From Mugil cephalus (Eukaryota > Chordata > Actinopteri > Mugiliformes > Mugilidae), in contig NC_061781.1 of NCBI RefSeq assembly GCF_022458985.1, positions 6,311,501-6,375,500 on the forward strand: a DNA stretch of 64,000 nucleotides. Direction: 5' to 3'. The position numbers were made by a program, and so were the translations under genes. The notes under the pieces are model-generated. The model ran no database searches and was not told the DNA's origin. It worked only from the letters and a program-made list of their open reading frames with translations. The stretch's first letter is position 1, and each line of letters starts with the position of its first letter. This document shows positions 56,940-64,000 of this stretch, piece by piece.

Positions 56940-58550
56940 TCAGAACTATACCTGTATATCTGTAAAACTCCAGCTACACTCATTGTGATTACAGATGAAT
57001 ACAGCAATTAGTAATGGATATTCAGACTCTTATTTGGACTTACAGTTTCAAATAAGCCTTGTTCTTAATGCACTGTCAATAAAACAACTGTCCGTGTAAT
57101 TTAATAAGAATTTAGTAACTGAAATAACCCTGTAATTCTGCCCAGTGGGACGTTGTAAAACAGGTGGGACGTAGTTATGCAGATGTCATGGTGCTGCCAC
57201 TCACATGTGAAGTCGAGTCTTTGAGTGATGATGCAGAAAGTTTTGTGGTATTTCTGTTAAATATATTGAAAAGCAGCACAGTCAGAGAAAATGGATAACA
57301 GCCTTCATGCAGTGATGTGTTTCATGATTCACTGAATCATTTAGTCAGCAGTCAAGATATTTTTAGATTGAATTATTTTTTACATTTTGTCAGACAGTCT
57401 CATATTGATGAATTTATTTATGAACAGGTTCAAGAAATAGCTTATGGTCTACTTTTAAGTTTAAATAACGTACTTACTATGATTAATTTACCTTTTTTAT
57501 ATAATAGAAAAAATAATATGATTATGAATGATTCATTTGTTGCTTGTTAAAAACTGCATTCAAATATTCATGTGGTCCAGGATCACAAAAGGTTACAGCA
57601 GGTGAAGGCTGTTATCATAACAACATGTTATACTCTGTACCAGGTGTCTTGTCTATAAAATGACCTTACTAGGAGGTCCTCTATAGATACAGGTTCATTT
57701 TATGAGAGGGTGAAAGATCAAATTAACTCTGTGGGTGAATCTCACCTGAAATCAACATGTATATTTCCTACTGTAATAACAGAAACTCTAAACAATCTAA
57801 ATACATTTTAAGCTTTGTGTTTAAAATATATCCATATCAGATTGATCAGAAAATAGTTGCATAAGCTGAGCTACGTGGTTGAGCTTGAGAAACAACCTAC
57901 ACGTGTCCAGGGTTTAGCATTAACTTAACCTGACTTCATGTTACGTTAATACTGATTTATGCAACCTGCCTGCTGGTCCCTCCACTGGACATCCAATAGA
58001 AACTCCAGGATTTGTTTTGATTCATGTCCATGGAGTCAAAGTCCTTTTACTCCCCTACTCACAGAACAGGATATTAATTTCGCCAAAGATTTACTCACAT
58101 AAATAGTGCAATTAGATTTGGATTGTATAACTATTACCTATCACTGGACCTTGAATGTACCATTTTACTGGCTGTGCAAGTACTCAAAATGATGAGTCGA
58201 TTAAATGCCACAGGAGACATTTAAAGTAAAGCAAGGACATTTATTATGTTATTTTTTCTTATCATGCACATTTCCTCACGGCACTAATTGAGGAAATGTA
58301 ATAAGCACACACAAAAAAATTAATTAATTCTAAGTAGGCTGATCTTAAACCTGTCATTAGCCATGTTTTTGCAGCTGAAGAGGCTGAATTGGTTTGGAGG
58401 TAATAGTTTGATGGATGGAGTGTCAAAAATTTGAGTTGACCTCAAAATACTTCGTACTGACCTCAAATGATACTTTATCATTTTCTGTATTTTGTGTAGA
58501 ATCAATTTTCGAAGTTAAATGGAAGTTCCTTACAGACAAAACTGTCATAA
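56940..58550. repeat. Second copy of the direct duplication, upstream of lct C
   Basis: Counterpart of 52660-55330, without the LINE and with its own extra segment at about 57615-57780. Its right part (57780-58550, reversed) is the lct upstream block in its expected place relative to lct C. Confidence 0.75.
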
Positions 58551-58699
58551 TTGTCAACATAACACCTAACTACTTGAAAACATTTAATATTTGAACATTT
58601 TAAAAAGCATACTGAAACATCGTATTTCAAGGACTTCGAGCATGAGCACAAGTTGGAAGCAGTTATCACATGTGTGAGTCCAGAGTGTCTCTGAACTTA

Positions 58700-58850
58700 T
58701 CACACAACTGCAATAAAACTCTGCACACGTGCAATAATTGTCATATGATACCAATCTTAATTGTTTAACAGTCCAGTAAGAAAAAAACACTGTTGCTTTA
58801 AATACCATGACCATCACTAGATAATTTCAGTCCACCCACTGAAAGCCACC
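58700..58850 (+). promoter_or_regulatory. Proximal promoter of lct C
   Basis: CDX-like CAATAAAA at 58711-58718, HNF1-like CTTAATTGTTTAACAG at ~58756-58771, TATA-like TTTAAATA at 58797-58804 and ATG at 58851. The same order is present ahead of A and B on the other strand. Confidence 0.5.
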
Positions 58851-61800
58851 ATGAAGGAGCAGTTGGGGGTTTTGTGTGTGTACTTTTTGTGTTTGTATGG
58901 AAGTCTGAGCAGTGGAGCAGCAGTGAATGGAGATCCACAAGGTAATTGTCTTTACATAACTCAGTTAATGTGATATGGTTAGTGATTATTACCAAGAACA
59001 TACAGAACAGAATATTTCTCTTTTATGTATGTAGGTGTATGTTTCTTATAAGTATTTACTTTTCTATTTTCAGTCATATCTTTTCTTTCTGACAACATCA
59101 TTTGTTGTGACAAATAAACCAACAAACTGCTAAAAAAAAACAATATATCAAATCAAGGAAAAGCTAAAAATTTTCTACAGTTAAAATTCATAGTGAACTC
59201 ATGTCTGTCTGATGTCACTGAAAAGTTTACGTAGCTAACTAATAGCATATTTAATATAAAAATATTTGATATAAAAAGAAAAGCTCTAGGACAGTTTGCA
59301 CATCTACCAAGTCAATGTGCAAGCTGTAATTAGTACTACAGGATGATAACAATAATAGTTGACATTGTTGAGAATGTTTTCATATTTCAGCATTGGCAGT
59401 GATTAGTTCAAATCGGTCTTTATATGGACGATTAAAGTGTTACAAGGAAAATCCCACGCAAGATGTACCATAATGTTATCACTTGGTTTTTTACAACCTG
59501 TAACAGCTAATACAGATTTGTTATTTAAACTGACATTGCAGACAACTACAGGATGAAATTATAAATGCAGACTGGTCAAATAAAGATGAGAAGATGATGC
59601 CATATTTACTTTACTCTATGACAGTGTAATTATCAGTAACTCTGTCTTCAACATATTACAGTCCTGAAGAACAGCAAGCTGGACAAGCAGGATGTTCTAC
59701 TCAGGTAAGAGTTTTTACCTGTAACAGACATATGCCTTTCCAGTGATGTTTTAATGTGTATTTATATTTTTTATCCATTTGTCTTTTCTAAAAGTCTGAA
59801 TGTTCCAGTGTCTGGAAACAGTTATCAGAAAGTCTGGCAGACCTTTGGGGTCCAGAACAGAGTGGAACGAGATGCTTTCCTTACTGAATCATTCCCCACT
59901 GGATTCAAATGGGCCACCTCAAGTGAGTCCTTCAAGGTTGAAGGTGCCTGGAAAGCAGGTGGGAAGGGAGAGTCCATCTGGGACCATTTCGGCCATGAAA
60001 GGCTAGCCTATGGGAATCAGACGGCTGACTTAGCTTGTGACAGTTACAACAAGGTGGACTACGATCTCTACCACCTGCGAGGTCTTCAAGTCAACACCTA
60101 CCAGTTTTCCATCTCCTGGGCCCGTATTTTCCCTTCAGGCCTCCGGGGCAGTCAATCAGAGAAAGGGGCTCTCTACTATGACAAGCTGATCAATGCTCTC
60201 ATTGAATCTGGCATAGAACCTGTTGTCACTCTCTACCACTGGGATCTGCCTCAGGCTCTCCAGGTCAACGGTGGATGGAAAAACACTGCCATCATTGAAG
60301 CCTTCAAAGACTATGCAGACTTCTGCTTCTCCAGATTTGGAGACAGGGTCAAGACCTGGAACACATTCAGCAGCCCTTGGGTGGAGAGTTATGCTGGGTA
60401 TGGCACTGGTGAGCATGCCCCTAGCATAAAGGATTATGCTGTTTCTTCTTATCAGGTGAGAGTTATGTGCTAAATATAAGGAAATTGTATGTGGTTTAAT
60501 GGTTGCACTCATGCATTAACCTTATAATTTGCCTTTGCCTTTTAAGGTCACTCACAATATGCTTAAGTCCCATGCTGAGGCCTGGCATGTCTACAATGAC
60601 AAGTATAGAAGCACTCAAGGCGGGAAAGTGGGCATTGCACTGAACTCTGACTGGGTTGAGCCAGACTCCTCTAAAGCTGAAGACATAGCAGCTGCTGATC
60701 TCTACCTGCAGTTCATGCTGGGCTGGTTTGCACATCCCATATTTGTAAATGGAGATTATCCTGAAACCCTCAAAGCGCAGGTTGAAAAGAAAAGAAGTGA
60801 CTGTACAGGCTCTGTCCCTGCCGTCCTTCCAGTTTTTAGCTCCGCAGAGAGTCAGAGGATAAAGGGTTCTGCTGACTTTTTTGGGTTAAACCATTATACT
60901 TCTCGTTTGGTCAGATTCAGTAATGGTGAGTGTGCTGCTAGTCCTCAGGGAGTTGGTGACTTCCACGCACATGTGGACCCCTCATGGCCTTCTACAGCTT
61001 CTGACTATATCTATTCTGTACCATGGGGACTTAGAAGGCTCCTAAACTACATTTCCAAAGAATATCTAAATGTTAAGAAAGTCCCTATTTACATAACTGG
61101 GAATGGGATGCCAACAGAATACAGTGGGGACAGCCTGAATGACACCAGCAGAATTGAGTACATGAAGAGTTACATCAATGAGGCCCTGAAAGGTCAGTGT
61201 TTGGAAACATGTCTGATAATAAATATAAATAAATATTTAATGTAGGTGGGATTAATTCTTACTTTGTGCTTTATGTGCATCCATTTCATAGCAATTATCA
61301 CTGATGAAGTGGATGTTCAGCGATTCACAGTGCAGTCACTCATGGATGGATTTGAAGGAAAACAAGGCTACAGCCAGAGATTTGGTCTTCACTATGTCAA
61401 CTTTGAAGTTCCAGACAGACCAAGACTCCCAAAGCAATCAGCCTATTTCTACAACCAGCTGATCAAGAAAAATGGTTTTGGTTCACTCAAATCTAAAGTT
61501 TTCAAAGGGGTAGAAATGCCACTTACCCACCGTTCAGCAGGTTTACCAGCATCAGAGGTTCCAGCTAAATCAAAGGTTGTCTTCGAGAAATTCTCACGCC
61601 AGTCAAAATTTGAGAGATCAATCTATCACTATGGCAGTTTCCCACAAGGCTTCAGTTGGGGAGTTTCAACTTCAGCCTATCAAATTGAAGGTGGATGGAA
61701 CGCAGATGGGAAGGGGCCCAGTGTCTGGGATGTCTACACTCACACACCTGGCAGTGTTGCTGGTGATGCTAATGGAGATGTAGCCTGTGATAGTTACAAC

Positions 61801-63886
61801 AGACTTGATGAAGACCTGTACATGCTGCGAGCTATGGAGGTGAAGTCTTACAGATTCTCTTTATCCTGGTCCAGGATCTTTCCTAATGGTAACCGTTCCT
61901 CCCTGAACCAGAAAGGTGTTGACTACTACAATAGACTCATTGATGGCCTCTTAGAATCCAAAATCACCCCCATGGTGACACTTTATCACTGGGACCTCCC
62001 ACAGGCTTTGCAAGACATTGGTGGATGGGAAAATGTTCAATTGATTGACATTTTTAATGACTATAGTGACTTCTGCTTCGCTACGTTTGGCGACAGAGTG
62101 AAATTTTGGATGACCTTCAACCAGCCTCACACAATTGCGTGGTCAGGTTATGGAATTGGAGAGATCCCACCAAATGTTAAACAACCAGGCACTGCTCCGT
62201 ACAGAGTTGCACACAACCTGATCAAAGCGCATGCCGAGGCCTACCATACGTACAATGACAAGTATCGCAATTCCCAACGTGGTTTGGTTTCCATTGCCCT
62301 CAATGCTGATTGGGTTGAACCTAGAGATGTCAATGATATCCGAGAAGTGGCGACTGCTGACCGTGCATTACAGTTCCAACTGGGTTGGTTTGCACACCCC
62401 ATTTTCAAGAATGGTGACTATCCTGAGATAATGAAGTGGCAAGTTGCAAACAAAAGTGACCTACTCGAACTTCCACAGTCAAGGCTACCTTCCTTCACTG
62501 AAGAAGAGAAGAAATTCATCAAGGGAACTGCTGACATGTTCTGTATAAATCATTACACAACAAAGATAGGAAGCCACAGTACAGCTCCATTTGACCCTCC
62601 GTCCTATGAATCTGACTGGGATGTTTCACTAGCAGAAGAGGCCAGTTCACCAGGTACAGCCTATATGTACCAGAGAGCTGTATCGTGGGGCTTGAGAAGA
62701 CTCCTTAACTGGATCAGAGAAGAGTATGGAGATCCAGACATTTACATTACTGAGAACGGAGTGCCTACACCCTATCCGACCACTTGGGATGATATTGAAA
62801 GAATGTTTTATTACAAGACCTATGTCGACGAGGCTCTCAAAGGTGCACTGCTATAAACAGATTTCATAAAATACATTTTATGATTACCATAGCTGTTTTA
62901 CATTTTGATAATTAATTTTTGTGTTTGTTTTTAAAGCCTCTCAAGTTGATGGTGTGAAGGTGAAAGGCTACGTGGCAACAACACTAATGGATTCTTTGGA
63001 GTGGCGGAATGGATACAACTTTAGATTTGGGCTGCACCAAGTGGACTTCAGTAACCCAAACCGGCCAAGGTCACCCAAGTTCTCTGCTATTTTATACCAC
63101 AACATCATGAAAGATAACGGTTTCCCTAACAATTTAGAGGAGAAGATTTATGGACATTTCCCAAAAGATTTCATTTGGAGTTCTGCTACAGCTGCATACC
63201 AGGTAACTGTTGAAATGACGCCCCAACATTAATGCTTGAATTTCAAGTACTCTGTTTTCATCTATTGAAATCTATCTCATACATTTGCTGTTTACAGATT
63301 GAAGGGGCTTGGACAGGAGATGGAAAAGGTCTCAGCATCTGGGATACGTTTTGTCACACTCCAGGGAAAATTAGAAATCATGACACTGGGGACTTGGCCT
63401 GCGACAGTTACAATAGAATAGAAGATGATATTAAGATATTGAAGCATCTTAAGGTGTCCCATTATCGTCTCTCCGTATCCTGGCCAAGGGTACTTCCTGA
63501 TGGCACCACCAAACACATTAATGAGGCTGGAATCAACTACTACCAAAGAGTGTTGGATGCTTTGCTTGCTGCAAATATCGAGCCATGTGTATGTTTGATT
63601 ATTTCCAGCATCTCAAAAAGAAAAAAACACCCTGTAATGGTAAATTGGTCAATTTGGTAATCTTAACTATTTTTCCTTCACTGTCAGGTCACCCTGTACC
63701 ATTGGGACCTTCCGCAAGCTCTGGAAGATATTGGGGGCTGGGAGAATGAGACTGTTGTTGACAGATTCAAGGAATATTCTGACCTAATGTTTAGCCGTCT
63801 GGGCCCCAAAGTGAAAGTTTGGATCACCATAAATGAGCCGTTCAATGTAGCTTATATTGGTTATGGCCAGGGAGGTATGGCCCCAG
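58851..63886 (+). CDS. lct: Lactase-phlorizin hydrolase-like, copy C (inverted, 3' end outside window)
   Basis: Exons: 58851-58941, 59662-59704, 59795-60455, 60547-61192, 61292-62842, 62937-63202, 63298-63588, 63688-63886, all GT-AG and in phase; the first 1249 codons are visible. The signal peptide is [17 protein letters not shown]. Region I is missing, as in B: exon 1 splices directly to the 43-nt [10 protein letters not shown] exon. Region II is non-catalytic (S238, G450). Region III has Q758 (NQP) and nucleophile E968 (TENG). Region IV begins and shows ITINEPFNV (E1233); its nucleophile lies beyond the window. Exons 3-4 are almost identical to B at protein level, apart from a six-residue gap. 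Confidence 0.9.
61292..62842 (+). CDS. lct: lct C exon 5: region III domain
   Basis: 1551-nt exon with acid/base codon CAG at 62122-62124 (Gln) and YITENG nucleophile motif. The first half follows copy B ([29 protein letters not shown]). From about 62030 it agrees with copy A where B differs ([38 protein letters not shown]). The post-nucleophile loop ([10 protein letters not shown]) is unique. Confidence 0.9.
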
Positions 63887-64000
63887 GTATGTTGTTGCAT
63901 CTGGACTCTCTGTATTACACAAACTAAACTGTTATTGTGTGTGGTGTGAAAAGATTTAAAGTGGAATTCACACAATGGCATTAATACTGAGTATATTTTG
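63887..64000 (+). other. lct C intron 8, cut by the window end
   Basis: Donor GTATGT follows 63886. The next exon, the equivalent of lct B exon 9, is not reached. Confidence 0.7.

Noticed and set aside
58851..63886. Copy C as a truncated pseudogene
   Set aside because: All visible exons are open with canonical splice sites; it simply runs off the window.

Overview
The window is vertebrate nuclear DNA, almost certainly from a teleost fish. It is AT-rich, intron-bearing and full of decayed fish-type transposons (L1/Tx1, L2/Rex-like LINEs, BEL/Pao, copia, hAT-like, MITEs). It carries a gamma-type connexin and three paralogs of the intestinal brush-border enzyme lactase-phlorizin hydrolase (LPH, lct). 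All gene models were assembled by eye from GT-AG splice signals, exon phases, and comparison between the three copies and with the known LPH family layout.

Layout. (1) 366-1628 (+): connexin of the Cx45/Cx43.4 group, with its 3' UTR running to about 2.93 kb. (2) 14323-3862 (-): lct copy A, 19 exons, predicted 1929 aa, with all four GH1-type regions of LPH, a Thr-rich stalk and a C-terminal membrane anchor. (3) 15.2-29.0 kb: duplicated upstream sequence of lct A followed by a transposon graveyard (nested TIR elements, a SINE-like repeat, BEL/Pao, an L1 lacking its endonuclease, LINE scraps). (4) 39660-29969 (-): lct copy B, 14 exons, predicted 1616 aa, lacking region I. Its downstream flank contains a relic of the connexin 3' UTR, so the tandem duplication unit reached into the connexin gene. 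(5) 39.7-58.8 kb: no intact gene; repeated upstream blocks, LINE, copia and LTR relics, and a direct duplication (52.7-55.3 kb versus 56.9-58.5 kb). (6) 58851-63886 (+): lct copy C in inverted orientation, also lacking region I, cut by the window end inside region IV.

Function. The LPHs should be apical enterocyte glycosidases. In all three copies region II lacks both catalytic glutamates. Region III keeps the nucleophile Glu but has Gln at the acid/base position (NQP instead of NEP), the substitution known from plant myrosinases. Region IV, the lactase site of mammals, keeps both glutamates in A and B; C shows its acid/base Glu before the sequence ends. The region III loop just after the nucleophile differs strongly between paralogs although flanking intron sequence of B and C is nearly identical. 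The most interesting signals are this altered region III, the convergent loss of region I in B and C, duplicated stalk mini-exons in A, and the arrangement of the duplication units.
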